Shown here: piece after piece, positions 1 through 7,010 of the stretch
Layout: every line of letters starts with the position of its first letter
Numbering within the stretch: position 1 is the stretch's first letter
Source of the DNA: Methylacidiphilum caldifontis
GTDB lineage: Bacteria; Verrucomicrobiota; Verrucomicrobiia; Methylacidiphilales; CAMAQI01
NCBI GenBank assembly: GCA_945860255.1
Contig: CAMAQI010000055.1
Coordinates: forward strand, 1-12,273
Direction of reading: 5' to 3'
Length of the DNA stretch: 12,273 nt
Notes under the pieces: generated by a model
Databases searched by the model: none
Told to the model about the DNA's origin: nothing
The model's input: the letters and a program-made list of their open reading frames with translations, nothing else
Position numbers and translations under genes: made by a program

Positions 1-29
1 GACGAGCTACCGGGCTGCTCCACCCCGCA
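1..29 (-). tRNA. tRNA-fMet (initiator), 5' part only
   Basis: Read on the minus strand from position 29, the sequence gives the 5' acceptor strand TGCGGGG, then TG, the D-stem GAGC, a D-loop AGCCCGGTA, the closing GCTC, then G and the first two bases of the anticodon stem (TC). This order matches bacterial initiator tRNA (family pattern CGCGGGG-TG-GAGC-AGCCTGGTA-GCTC-G-TCGGG) and differs from elongator tRNA-Met. The anticodon and 3' half lie outside the window, so the identity rests on the D-arm and acceptor strand. The first base is T here, whereas E. coli initiator has C1. No convincing promoter was seen upstream (minus strand, 35-100). Confidence 0.8.
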
Positions 30-134
30 CTGCATGCCTAGGGATTCTGCTTCTCATTTGCAAGGGGAATCTTTTACTTATTTTTTACCTCAATCACTTT
101 TTTCTGAAAAAAAGATAAAAAATACGAACTTCCC

Positions 135-163
135 TTGGACAGCTATTAGTTTTGATGTAGGAT
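135..163 (+). promoter_or_regulatory. Possible sigma70-type promoter of the MBL nuclease gene
   Basis: TTGGAC (135-140) and TAGGAT (158-163) are separated by exactly 17 bases, each matching the sigma70 consensus at 4 of 6 positions. Transcription would start near 170, leaving a leader of only about 7 bases before the ATG at 177. That is consistent with the lack of a well-spaced Shine-Dalgarno sequence there (AGGA at 170-173 is too close). Inferred by eye only. Confidence 0.35.
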
Positions 164-176
164 AGTATTAGGAACT

Positions 177-1574
177 ATGAAAATTACTTCTTTCGGAGCG
201 GCTCGCACGACAACGGGATCTAAGCATCTTCTTGAGATCAATGGGCAGAAAATTCTTCTTGATTGTGGGATGTATCAGGGAAAACGTGAGGAGTCGTACG
301 AAAGAAATAAAAACCTTCCTTTTGACCCCAAAGGGATCACAGCGGTTATTCTTTCGCATGCTCATATCGACCACTCCGGAAATCTCCCGACTTTAGGCAT
401 TCATGGCTTTCAGGGAAATATTTATACGACTTTTGCCACACGAGATCTTTGCAATATCATGCTTGCCGATTCGGCCAAGGTTCAAGCGCAAGACCTTGCT
501 TATGTGAATAAAAAGAGGGAAAAGAAAAGTCTTCCCCCTTTTCACCCGATTTACACGCAACAACAGGTGGAAGATATCATGGGGCATTTTGTGGCGATAG
601 ATTACAATCGTCCGATTCCGATCGCAGATGGGGTGACAGCGACATTTATTGATGCGGGACACATTCTGGGGTCGGCGCAGATCATTATTGATTATAAGGA
701 GGAGGGGGTCAAAAAACGGTTTCTCTTTTCGGGGGATGTCGGGCGGGGAAAGCATGAGATTCTTCGCGATCCGATGCCGTGCGAGAATATCGATTATATC
801 CTCTTGGAGAGTACCTATGGAGGCCGCAAGCATGAAGATATTAAAAGTTTGAAGAAAGATCTTTGTCGGATTGTGAATGAAACGATCGAGAAAAAAGGAA
901 AGCTTCTGATCCCCACTTTTGCAGTGGGACGTGCCCAGCAGGTCGTTTACATGTTGCACCAGTTGCGCGAGGTGGATTGTTTTCCGAAGATACCGATTTA
1001 TGTCGATAGTCCTTTGGCGGTGAATGCCACGGAGATCTTTCGACTGCATCCCGAGTGTTATAATACGGAGATTCATGACTATTTAATGTCGAATAAGAGT
1101 CCCTTTGGTTGGGCGGATATTCATTATATCCGTGAGGTGAGTCTCTCGATGGAGCTGAATAAGATTCATGAACCCATTATTATTCTTTCGGCCTCGGGAA
1201 TGTGTGAAGCCGGTCGTATTTTACATCATCTCGCCAACAATATTGAGGATGAACGTAATACCGTTTTGTTCGTCGGTCACTGTGCCGAAAATACCTTAGG
1301 GGCTAAGATTTTGGCTGGGGAAAAGAAAGTTAATATTTTTGGTGAGCCGCATTATGTCAAGCTGAAGGTTGAACGACTCGAGGCCTTTTCCGGTCATGCT
1401 GATCATGATGAGTTGATTGCCTATACCCATCGTATTACAGGAAAGAAATCGCGGTTTATGTTGGTCCACGGGGAACCGGAATTCTGTGAAGCGTTACAGA
1501 TCGGGCTCCAAGCAGAGTATCCTCAATCGTTGGTGACGATTAATGATCAAGGGGTACCGGTCGAGCTTCCTTAA
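177..1574 (+). CDS. MBL-fold beta-CASP RNA-processing nuclease (CPSF/RNase J-like)
   Basis: This is a complete 465-aa metallo-beta-lactamase/beta-CASP protein of the usual length for the family, expected to be a cytoplasmic two-zinc RNA nuclease. The metal-binding motif HAHIDHSG is at residues 61-68. Further zinc ligands are H162 (GHILGSA) and D187 (FSGDVGR). The beta-CASP motifs follow: E211 in ESTYGGR (motif A), H368 in VGHCAENTLG (motif B) and H407 in SGHADH (motif C). The C-terminal 365-465 is the RMMBL specificity segment. Relatives act as RNA endo- or exonucleases, but the substrate of this branch cannot be read from sequence. The gene is a single unit, divergent from the tRNA and convergent with the signalling operon. 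ATG at 177 is chosen because family members begin with the same short beta strand (M-K-I-x-x-x-G-A). It could be a tRNA- or mRNA-maturation enzyme; the general family call is secure. Confidence 0.93.
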   Translation: MKITSFGAARTTTGSKHLLEINGQKILLDCGMYQGKREESYERNKNLPFDPKGITAVILSHAHIDHSGNLPTLGIHGFQGNIYTTFATRDLCNIMLADSAKVQAQDLAYVNKKREKKSLPPFHPIYTQQQVEDIMGHFVAIDYNRPIPIADGVTATFIDAGHILGSAQIIIDYKEEGVKKRFLFSGDVGRGKHEILRDPMPCENIDYILLESTYGGRKHEDIKSLKKDLCRIVNETIEKKGKLLIPTFAVGRAQQVVYMLHQLREVDCFPKIPIYVDSPLAVNATEIFRLHPECYNTEIHDYLMSNKSPFGWADIHYIREVSLSMELNKIHEPIIILSASGMCEAGRILHHLANNIEDERNTVLFVGHCAENTLGAKILAGEKKVNIFGEPHYVKLKVERLEAFSGHADHDELIAYTHRITGKKSRFMLVHGEPEFCEALQIGLQAEYPQSLVTINDQGVPVELP

Positions 1575-1593
1575 TCCTAAAAAAAGCAGTTGG

Positions 1594-1728
1594 AACCACG
1601 GATATCACGGATCACACGGATTTTCAACGGTTTAGGAAAAATTACCCCTTCACCTTCTGGGTGAAGGAAAAAACAGAGATTCATTTTCATAAACTCCTCC
1701 ATCCGTGATATCTGTGTTATCCGTGGTT
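1594..1728. repeat. Imperfect inverted repeat of CACGGATNN triplets (MITE-like intergenic element)
   Basis: Left arm 1594-1621 and right arm 1701-1728 are inverted copies that match at 24 of 28 positions. Each arm begins AACCACGGAT and consists of three 9-nt units. The left arm reads CACGGATAT, CACGGATCA, CACGGATTT. The right arm, read on the minus strand, gives CACGGATAA, CACAGATAT, CACGGATGG. The 79-nt spacer contains a separate perfect hairpin (1647-1667). The element fills most of the gap between two convergent genes, so it could act as a bidirectional transcription barrier or be a small mobile palindromic element. No flanking target duplication was recognised. Confidence 0.8.
1647..1667. 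repeat. Perfect 8-bp hairpin inside the inverted repeat
   Basis: CCTTCACC (1647-1654) pairs with GGTGAAGG (1660-1667) across a 5-base loop. On the plus strand it is followed by an A run rather than T's. On the minus strand it is followed by GGTAATTTTT. It is therefore a weak terminator candidate at best, and more plausible for the minus-strand operon. Confidence 0.5.
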
Positions 1729-1756
1729 AAATGGATTGCCGGTTTTAGGTTAATCT

Positions 1757-3304
1757 TTAAGTTAACGGAATTGCTTCAAAGTCGAAATCCATGATCACGG
1801 TGGCGCCGTTGCGCTCGTTTTTAATCTCTTGGCAAAGAAATTTAATCATCGTCAGGCCACTATGTTCGTCGTGGAGTTTGAGTTGAAGGCTTTCCATTGG
1901 TTCGGCGAGATCGAGACCGTGACCGACTCCTGGATCGTCGATTCGAACTCGAATTTTTTTATTTTCTCGATGATAACAGATCTGTAAAAGGACTTTTTTG
2001 TTTAGATCTTTTTTTGCTCCGTGAATCATTCCATTGAGATAGGATTCACGGGTTGCCAGTAAAATGTCATAGATTCGTTCTTCTGGTATTGTTGGGAATA
2101 AAAATTGAAGTGAATTCTGCCACTCCTTTTGCATGTGATCGATCTTGAGGTGGTCTGCCCCACACGATTCAGTGAAAAAAATAGGATGCCAACCCCCTTC
2201 TTTTTGGGCATTTGTCATTTCAAAGCGAACGACCATGAGATCATCGACCGCTTTTTCTTGGATCTCTTTTTCTCCTTCCGGACTCTCTAAAAATCGATAT
2301 AAAACACTAAAGGAGTTGATCCCCATTCGAACGGCCGTATCATCGAGTCCATCGCTCCAAAAAAAGATCGCTCCACCCTCTTGGCACGGAAAGTGAATTT
2401 CATTTTCTTCGATATCGGAAAACCATCCTAAGGGGGGGCCTCCTTGGATCATTTCACGAATTTTTCCCTCCTCGGTAACGTAGTAGGGAGAGGGGAATCC
2501 GTGATTTGTGAGATCGCATGTTTTATTGCGCAGATCAATGATCGCAGAACAGGTGGAAAGAGACATCGCCACCCCTCCGGTATCTTTTCCCCATTCATCG
2601 ATTAAAAAGCGGTTCGTAAAGGTATAGATCTCGCGGATTGAGGCCCCTTTCTCAATCATTCCCCGTGTCACTCCTTGAAAAAAGGCAGAGACAAAAGCGG
2701 CTTTCAGATCATGTCCCGAAACGTCGGTGGCGACGACTATGTAAGTGTCATTGGGAAGCGGAAAGATATTGATAAAATCTCCGCCGACTTCATGCATGGG
2801 GATGAATCGAAACGTAATTTGTTGAATCGAAGCCGTATGTTGAAGTCCTAGGATTGTGTGATGAAATTTTTGGATTTCGTTAACTTGGTTCCGGCTCTCC
2901 TGAAGATTTCTTTTGGATTTCGTCTGATCAATCGCTTTTTGAACGGCATTGCGAACCACATTGAGGATCAGTGGTTTTTCTAGAAAATCAAGGACACCGA
3001 CTCGCAGGGAGTCAGAGATCATTTGCTTGTCGGCTTCAGCGCTTAAGAGAATGCAGGAGAGGGTTTTATCCTCTTTTGAAATCCATTGAGAAAGCTCCAA
3101 GCCGGTCATTTCAGGCATTCGATAGTCACTCACGACACAGAGACATTGGCGAAACTCTTTTTCGATTAAGATCTCTCGGGCCTCCTTCGCATGGGATGCG
3201 GTGAGAACCTGAATGCCTCCTTTCTGAAGGGCCCCTTGAAGGAGGCGTAGTGAAATCGGATCGTCATCGACCGCTAAAATGAATCCTGATTCATCATGGC
3301 TCAT
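1757..3304 (-). CDS. REC-PP2C(SpoIIE)-HATPase response regulator, HsbR-like
   Basis: This 515-aa protein has three modules. A receiver domain (8-128) has acidic residues D13-D15, phosphoacceptor D60 (SDYRMP), S88 and K110-P111. A PP2C/SpoIIE serine phosphatase (about 155-362) has metal motifs GGDF (174-177), DVSGHD (194-199), SDGLDD (317-322) and the closing DDL near 354-356. An RsbW-type ATPase/kinase domain (about 375-510) has N-box residues E420, N424, H428 and G1 box DDPGVG (456-461). The same REC-PP2C-kinase order is known in Pseudomonas HsbR, which controls the phosphorylation state of a STAS anti-anti-sigma protein. Catalytic motifs of all three domains appear intact, so phosphorylation at D60 may switch the balance between phosphatase and kinase. 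No STAS partner or sigma factor lies in the window. The start ATG (3304-3302) overlaps the upstream stop by 4 nt. It is the last gene of the operon. Confidence 0.92.
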   Translation of the reverse strand: MSHDESGFILAVDDDPISLRLLQGALQKGGIQVLTASHAKEAREILIEKEFRQCLCVVSDYRMPEMTGLELSQWISKEDKTLSCILLSAEADKQMISDSLRVGVLDFLEKPLILNVVRNAVQKAIDQTKSKRNLQESRNQVNEIQKFHHTILGLQHTASIQQITFRFIPMHEVGGDFINIFPLPNDTYIVVATDVSGHDLKAAFVSAFFQGVTRGMIEKGASIREIYTFTNRFLIDEWGKDTGGVAMSLSTCSAIIDLRNKTCDLTNHGFPSPYYVTEEGKIREMIQGGPPLGWFSDIEENEIHFPCQEGGAIFFWSDGLDDTAVRMGINSFSVLYRFLESPEGEKEIQEKAVDDLMVVRFEMTNAQKEGGWHPIFFTESCGADHLKIDHMQKEWQNSLQFLFPTIPEERIYDILLATRESYLNGMIHGAKKDLNKKVLLQICYHRENKKIRVRIDDPGVGHGLDLAEPMESLQLKLHDEHSGLTMIKFLCQEIKNERNGATVIMDFDFEAIPLT

Positions 3305-4599
3305 AGTTTCTTTCTCCCTGAAGCATTAATTCGCAATCGGATCTCGGTTTTCTCATTTTCCTCTTCATGAAGATCAAGAATCCAGCCTTCAAATTTTGCG
3401 ATCGATCGACACATTCCAAATGAGAGAGGGATGATTTGTCGATTGAGCTCAAGAATTTCTGTGAGAGGAGCGTATGAGGTGAAATTAATTTTTTGGTGAT
3501 GTTCAAAAAGTTCCTGACTTTCAAAAGAAAAGATAAGCTCCTCTTGGAATTCCTGATAGCGGACTTCGATTAAGAGTGGGGTATGAGGGCACAGATTTGA
3601 AATCAATTCCGTCAATGAATGGAGGAGTTGACGAAGCCGAATCTCATCGAGGGTGAGGTGAAAGGAACGGGGGAAATGAGATTTCCAGATCACCGTGCGT
3701 TGTTTCTCTTTAAATAGCTCATTGGTTGCTCGATTAAAGTTTTGCCAAAACCGTTCGATGTCAACGGATCGAAGATCGACACTTAAGACTCCATCAATAA
3801 CGACACGAGATTTTTGAGAGTCGCTGGTAATCTTTTTAAGATGATTGCCACTTTTTAGAATGAACTCCATACTTTCGCGTTGTTCCGCTGAAACAACCGT
3901 TTCCATCATGAGTTGTGCGAAACCGAGGACTCCATTGAGCGAGTTATAGACTTCGTTATGATAGAGATTTAAGAAATCGATGATTCGTTGATTGGTGGCG
4001 ACAGCAAACATTCGAGCCTCTTCTGATTCCGCAACTTTCTTGAGAATCAGTTCTCCTAAATCAACATTGGTGATCGATAGTTTATCGGTGGATTCGACAC
4101 GACGAATGGCGGCTCCTAAAGAGTTCATTGCAAGGGTTAAAAAATGCAACTCGAATTCGCGATTTTGCTCGATTTTTTCTCCGCTAATGCCGATGAAAAC
4201 TCCTTTGATATCATGTCCTGAGCGGATCGGAGAGAGGATGATCTGTTTTTCCTCTATTGCAAAAGTGGCGACTCGACTCAGCTGGAGTGACGAGGCAAAG
4301 GAGCCAGACTCAATGAGTTGATCGAGGAGTTGTTCCATAAAAACACGATCGGGCTCTTTTAATACTTCAACGAGATCAAAGAGCCCGGTTTGTGGGTCGA
4401 ACCAGGTAAAGCCAAAGTTCGTCCACAGCGAAAGTCCATTGATGAAATGAAGCGAACGTTCGATGAGAATCTCTTTTTTTGTCGTTTGGTGAAACTCCCC
4501 TTGAAGGAGTTGAAAATTATTCACCAGATCGCGGATCGAATCAATTCGCGTGGCGTAATGGAGAATGTCCATCGATATTTTTTCTTCGTTAGAATTCAC
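3301..4599 (-). CDS. GAF/histidine-kinase-like protein with degenerate catalytic motifs
   Basis: This is a 432-aa cytoplasmic protein with no membrane segment. Residues 40-168 look like a GAF sensor domain (SPIRSGHDIKGVFIGISG in its core). Residues 195-265 resemble a HisKA dimerisation helix: NEVYNSLNGVLGFAQLM at 215-231 aligns with the classical HELRTPLNxIxGFxxLL, so N215 falls at the phosphoacceptor position, although H214 is adjacent. Residues 310-428 follow the outline of a HATPase_c domain, ending in a typical IRLRIN strand. However, the N-box asparagines, the DxGxG box and the GxGxG lid are not recognisable. I infer a pseudokinase or scaffold, possibly an input or docking partner of the REC protein encoded immediately downstream (ATGA overlap). 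The start is GTG at 4599, 7 nt after the HDOD stop. An in-frame ATG at 4572 is an alternative, and neither has a clear Shine-Dalgarno. Confidence 0.8.
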   Translation of the reverse strand: MNSNEEKISMDILHYATRIDSIRDLVNNFQLLQGEFHQTTKKEILIERSLHFINGLSLWTNFGFTWFDPQTGLFDLVEVLKEPDRVFMEQLLDQLIESGSFASSLQLSRVATFAIEEKQIILSPIRSGHDIKGVFIGISGEKIEQNREFELHFLTLAMNSLGAAIRRVESTDKLSITNVDLGELILKKVAESEEARMFAVATNQRIIDFLNLYHNEVYNSLNGVLGFAQLMMETVVSAEQRESMEFILKSGNHLKKITSDSQKSRVVIDGVLSVDLRSVDIERFWQNFNRATNELFKEKQRTVIWKSHFPRSFHLTLDEIRLRQLLHSLTELISNLCPHTPLLIEVRYQEFQEELIFSFESQELFEHHQKINFTSYAPLTEILELNRQIIPLSFGMCRSIAKFEGWILDLHEEENEKTEIRLRINASGRKKL

Positions 4600-4606
4600 G
4601 GTGATC

Positions 4607-5449
4607 TTATTTTTTAATAAATATTTGGCACAGTTGTTCGGTGCGCGTTAACGTGTTTTCCATTACTTTATCTAAAACATTCAGATCTAATCCAATTCTC
4701 TCCCAAGCCATAGGGCTAAGATACGGAACGATCGTTTCCCCTGATTTTCCGAGTTCTAAAGCGTGAACGATGATATCAGAGATATGAATGACGGCGGTTT
4801 CAAAAGAGGCAGAGATTGATTTTTCAGGCGAATGATGATGTTTCACCATCTCCGATAAAGCAATCGGAAGTCGCCACTGTTCAACGAGTTTTCCTCCGAC
4901 GGCGGGATGATCAAAACCAATGACCTCTTGTTCAATCAGATGGGTCAGGACTCGGGTTTCTTGGTGTTGAGTGAGGACGATCGACATCTCCTTGGGCATT
5001 TTAATCAGCATCGCCAGCCGGCCGATGTCGTGAAGTAATCCTCCGACGAAGTAACGTTCTGGGGTGGGGTCTGATTTTTCTTGTGCCAAGGCCGCTGCGG
5101 CAACCCCGCAGCCGATGGAGTGGACCCAGAATTGATTCATATCGAGGAGATCGCTGGAAATCCCTCGAAAGGAATCCATGACTGCGGTCGCCATGACTAA
5201 ATCGCGAATCTGTTTTAAACCGAGGAGCTGAATCGCATTGGGGATCGTTTCGACCCGTCTTGAAAATCCATAAAAAGCACTATTCGAGAGCGCAAGTAAT
5301 CGTGAGACTAAACTGAGATCATTCGCAAGGATCTCACCGATCGAATCGGAGGTAGAGCGTGGGTGATCGATCTCTTTTTCGAGTTCGTAAAAGATTGTCG
5401 GAAGAGAGGGAAGAGAGTTCGTCTCACGAAAGAATTGTTCGAATGTCAT
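4607..5449 (-). CDS. HDOD domain signalling protein
   Basis: This 280-aa protein consists mainly of an HDOD domain (about 7-210), a relative of the HD phosphohydrolase fold used in bacterial signal transduction and usually without proven catalysis. Seen features are the opening LPSLPTIF (13-20), the YGFSRRVETIPNAIQLLG stretch (60-77), GGLLHDIG with H140-D141, and FDHPAVGGKLVEQWRLP (179-195) followed by a triple histidine (204-206). A start at 5449 is preferred over an in-frame ATG at 5497. It gives a 4-nt ATGA overlap with the upstream gene, has an AAGGGA element about 8 nt upstream, and places the family N-terminus (MTFEQFF...LP.LP) correctly. The operon position suggests a role in the same cascade as the flanking small protein and the HsbR-like regulator. 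The molecular target is unknown. Confidence 0.88.
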   Translation of the reverse strand: MTFEQFFRETNSLPSLPTIFYELEKEIDHPRSTSDSIGEILANDLSLVSRLLALSNSAFYGFSRRVETIPNAIQLLGLKQIRDLVMATAVMDSFRGISSDLLDMNQFWVHSIGCGVAAAALAQEKSDPTPERYFVGGLLHDIGRLAMLIKMPKEMSIVLTQHQETRVLTHLIEQEVIGFDHPAVGGKLVEQWRLPIALSEMVKHHHSPEKSISASFETAVIHISDIIVHALELGKSGETIVPYLSPMAWERIGLDLNVLDKVMENTLTRTEQLCQIFIKK

Positions 5450-5778
5450 GGTCGTGTTCCCTTTTGAGAGAGCTTTAGGGCAAATCGATTCAGGCAAAAG
5501 GAATAGATTTTACTGAGAAGGGGATTCGAGAGATCCGATCCATAGAAATGTTTCTGAAGGGTCGTATCGGCCTCTGCGAGAATATGCGGTTCAAAATTAA
5601 GAAGGGGAGTATCGCTTTCCTCTTCCGTTTCAAATTCGGTAATTCCCCACATTTTAAAGGCCTTAATATGTTTGTCCGTCAGGGGCATCCCTTTTTTAAG
5701 CAAAAGTTGACCATTTGGACTGGTGACATCCTTAGAGAGGAGAGTTCCTTCTTTAAGTTCAATGATGGGGATTTTCAT
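5446..5778 (-). CDS. Small protein resembling the N-terminal module of HD-GYP proteins
   Basis: This is a 110-aa protein with no signal peptide or membrane helix. Residues 1-50 follow the pattern IxELKEGTLLSKDVTSPNGQLLLKKGxPLTDKHIxxFKxxGI. That beta-rich segment is commonly found in front of HD-GYP and related HD domains, and here it is a separate polypeptide. Residues 51-110 are acidic then amphipathic and match nothing I know. It is coupled by ATGA overlaps on both sides: its ATG (5778-5776) overlaps the hisH stop, and its stop overlaps the HDOD start. The context suggests it works with the HDOD protein as a split two-subunit version of a normally fused architecture. Family assignment is by pattern only, and a biochemical role cannot be stated. 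Confidence 0.75.
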   Translation of the reverse strand: MKIPIIELKEGTLLSKDVTSPNGQLLLKKGMPLTDKHIKAFKMWGITEFETEEESDTPLLNFEPHILAEADTTLQKHFYGSDLSNPLLSKIYSFCLNRFALKLSQKGTRP

Positions 5779-6383
5779 AGGTATTTCTCAACGTAGTTTT
5801 TCAGTAAAGTGAGGCCCGCTTTTTGACTCTTTTCGGGGTGAAATTGAACGCCAAAGAGGTTGGATTGAGCGATTCCCGAGATAAAAGAGATCCCATATTC
5901 GGTTGAGAAAAGAGCCGAGGAGGGATCTTCTAAAACCGGATAGTAACTATGAACAAAATAAAAATACTCTCCGCGATGGAGCTCTTTATTCAAGGGAGAG
6001 TCTTTGAGGAATTGAACTTGATTCCAGCCAATTTGGGGGATTTTGAGAGCAGTTCCTTGAAACTTGATGACCTTCCCTTTTAAGATTCCTAGTCCTTGAA
6101 CCGATCGATCCTCTTCACTGGATTCAAAAAGCATCTGATAACCGACACAGATCCCTAAAAGAGGACGACCGGATTGAATCCATTCGATGACCCCTTCCCA
6201 CATTCCACTTGCATGGAGCGCACGAACACAATCACCGAAATTTCCGACTCCTGGAAGAACAAGGGCTTTGGCTCGAGAAAATTCACGGGAAGATTTTGCA
6301 AAAAAAGGATTCCCGCCCACCTTTTGAAAGGCTTTTTCGACGCTTCGGAGATTCCCTATTCCATAATCCACTATCCCGATCAT
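5775..6383 (-). CDS. hisH: Imidazole glycerol phosphate synthase, glutamine amidotransferase subunit HisH
   Basis: HisH hydrolyses glutamine and passes ammonia to HisF, which makes imidazole glycerol phosphate and AICAR, linking histidine and purine synthesis. The protein is 202 aa, normal for the family. The N-terminus IGIVDYGIGNLRSV is diagnostic, LPGVGNFG follows, the nucleophile is C79 in GICVGYQ, and FHPEKS carries H182 and E184 of the class I amidotransferase triad. The usual PHxGWN motif reads PQIGWN. The start at ATG 6383 fits the family N-terminus. A TTG at 6395, 12 nt upstream, has a better placed AAAGG and would add four residues. No hisF or other his gene is adjacent. Instead the stop overlaps the next regulatory gene by 4 nt, making hisH the first gene of the signalling operon. 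Confidence 0.93.
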   Translation of the reverse strand: MIGIVDYGIGNLRSVEKAFQKVGGNPFFAKSSREFSRAKALVLPGVGNFGDCVRALHASGMWEGVIEWIQSGRPLLGICVGYQMLFESSEEDRSVQGLGILKGKVIKFQGTALKIPQIGWNQVQFLKDSPLNKELHRGEYFYFVHSYYPVLEDPSSALFSTEYGISFISGIAQSNLFGVQFHPEKSQKAGLTLLKNYVEKYL

Positions 6384-6470
6384 AAGAAAGGACAATAGAT
6401 CAAACCTTTTGAGTGGAAAGCCTATTTTTCAATCAAATAAAGTAAAAAAGTTCTATTTCATGAATTGGGG

Positions 6471-7010
6471 TTAATCAAATGGAAATATTTTTTGATAGAT
6501 CCGTACCGATTGTGCCACTGGAAGAGGAATCCCGTTTGCATCAAATCCCATAAATCCAATATCTTGCCAGCCATATCCTTGTACGCCTCGATAAACTCCA
6601 TAAGATCCGTCCGAACTTTTTTGAAGTCTATAGGCAACTAACGAAAGACGACGATTTTCCTGCGTATTTTTAACCTCACTCATAAAGCGAAGCGTGTCGG
6701 GATATTGGTCCGCTTTTTGAATCGGGTCTAAGTTATTGATAAGATATGAAATATCAGCTCTTTTGGGCCTATTTTCTAAATCAAACTGTAAACGTGAAAA
6801 AAAACGAACGACTTCCAAGCTTGAGTCGGCATTTTGGCGGGAAAGTTTAATGACCTTACGTATGGCATCGGTTGATTGAGCGAGTAAATAAAAAAGGAGA
6901 AGAGTCATCGCTACGGCAATCATGACTTCAGGAAGTGAAAAAGCGCGCGAATAGGAATTATTCATTTTATTTGCGCTCTCTTTGAGAGAAGGGACTCTTG
7001 GATGTTTCAT
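6471..7010 (-). CDS. Prepilin-type N-terminal cleavage/methylation protein (pseudopilin-like)
   Basis: This is a 179-aa type IV pilin-like protein. A short basic leader is followed by SRA-FSLPEVMIAVAM: cleavage by prepilin peptidase is expected after A23, with the conserved +5 Glu (E28) and an 18-residue hydrophobic helix to about residue 45. Two details depart from the norm: Ala instead of Gly at -1, and Pro at +4. The rest (TLRFMSEV..., SLVAYRLQK..., YGVYRGVQGYGW) resembles minor pseudopilins of the GspJ/PilW kind, and possibly the Verrucomicrobia 'Verru_Chthon cassette protein C' group. That last assignment is from memory and tentative. It would be an inner-membrane subunit of a pilus- or secretion-like fibre. 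ATG at 7010 is used. An ATG at 6965 gives a more typical short leader and may be the true start. It lies 11 nt downstream of a remnant of a second such gene. Confidence 0.8.
   Translation of the reverse strand: MKHPRVPSLKESANKMNNSYSRAFSLPEVMIAVAMTLLLFYLLAQSTDAIRKVIKLSRQNADSSLEVVRFFSRLQFDLENRPKRADISYLINNLDPIQKADQYPDTLRFMSEVKNTQENRRLSLVAYRLQKSSDGSYGVYRGVQGYGWQDIGFMGFDANGIPLPVAQSVRIYQKIFPFD

Noticed and set aside
97..114. CTTTTTT-CTG-AAAAAAG hairpin between the tRNA and the MBL gene
   Set aside because: It is a pure A/T stem, weak, and located upstream of both divergent genes, where a terminator is not expected.
393..1076. 227-codon open frame on the minus strand
   Set aside because: It lies wholly inside the MBL nuclease gene, its translation shows no domain, and the plus-strand protein has every family motif.
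1597..1623. Short tandem 9-mers considered as a CRISPR-like array
   Set aside because: The units are 9 nt with no spacers, are part of an inverted repeat, and no cas genes are present.
5450..5497. Longer HDOD start at 5497
   Set aside because: It would add 16 residues outside the HDOD consensus and overlap the upstream gene by about 50 nt. The ATG at 5449 gives an ATGA overlap and has an AAGGGA upstream.
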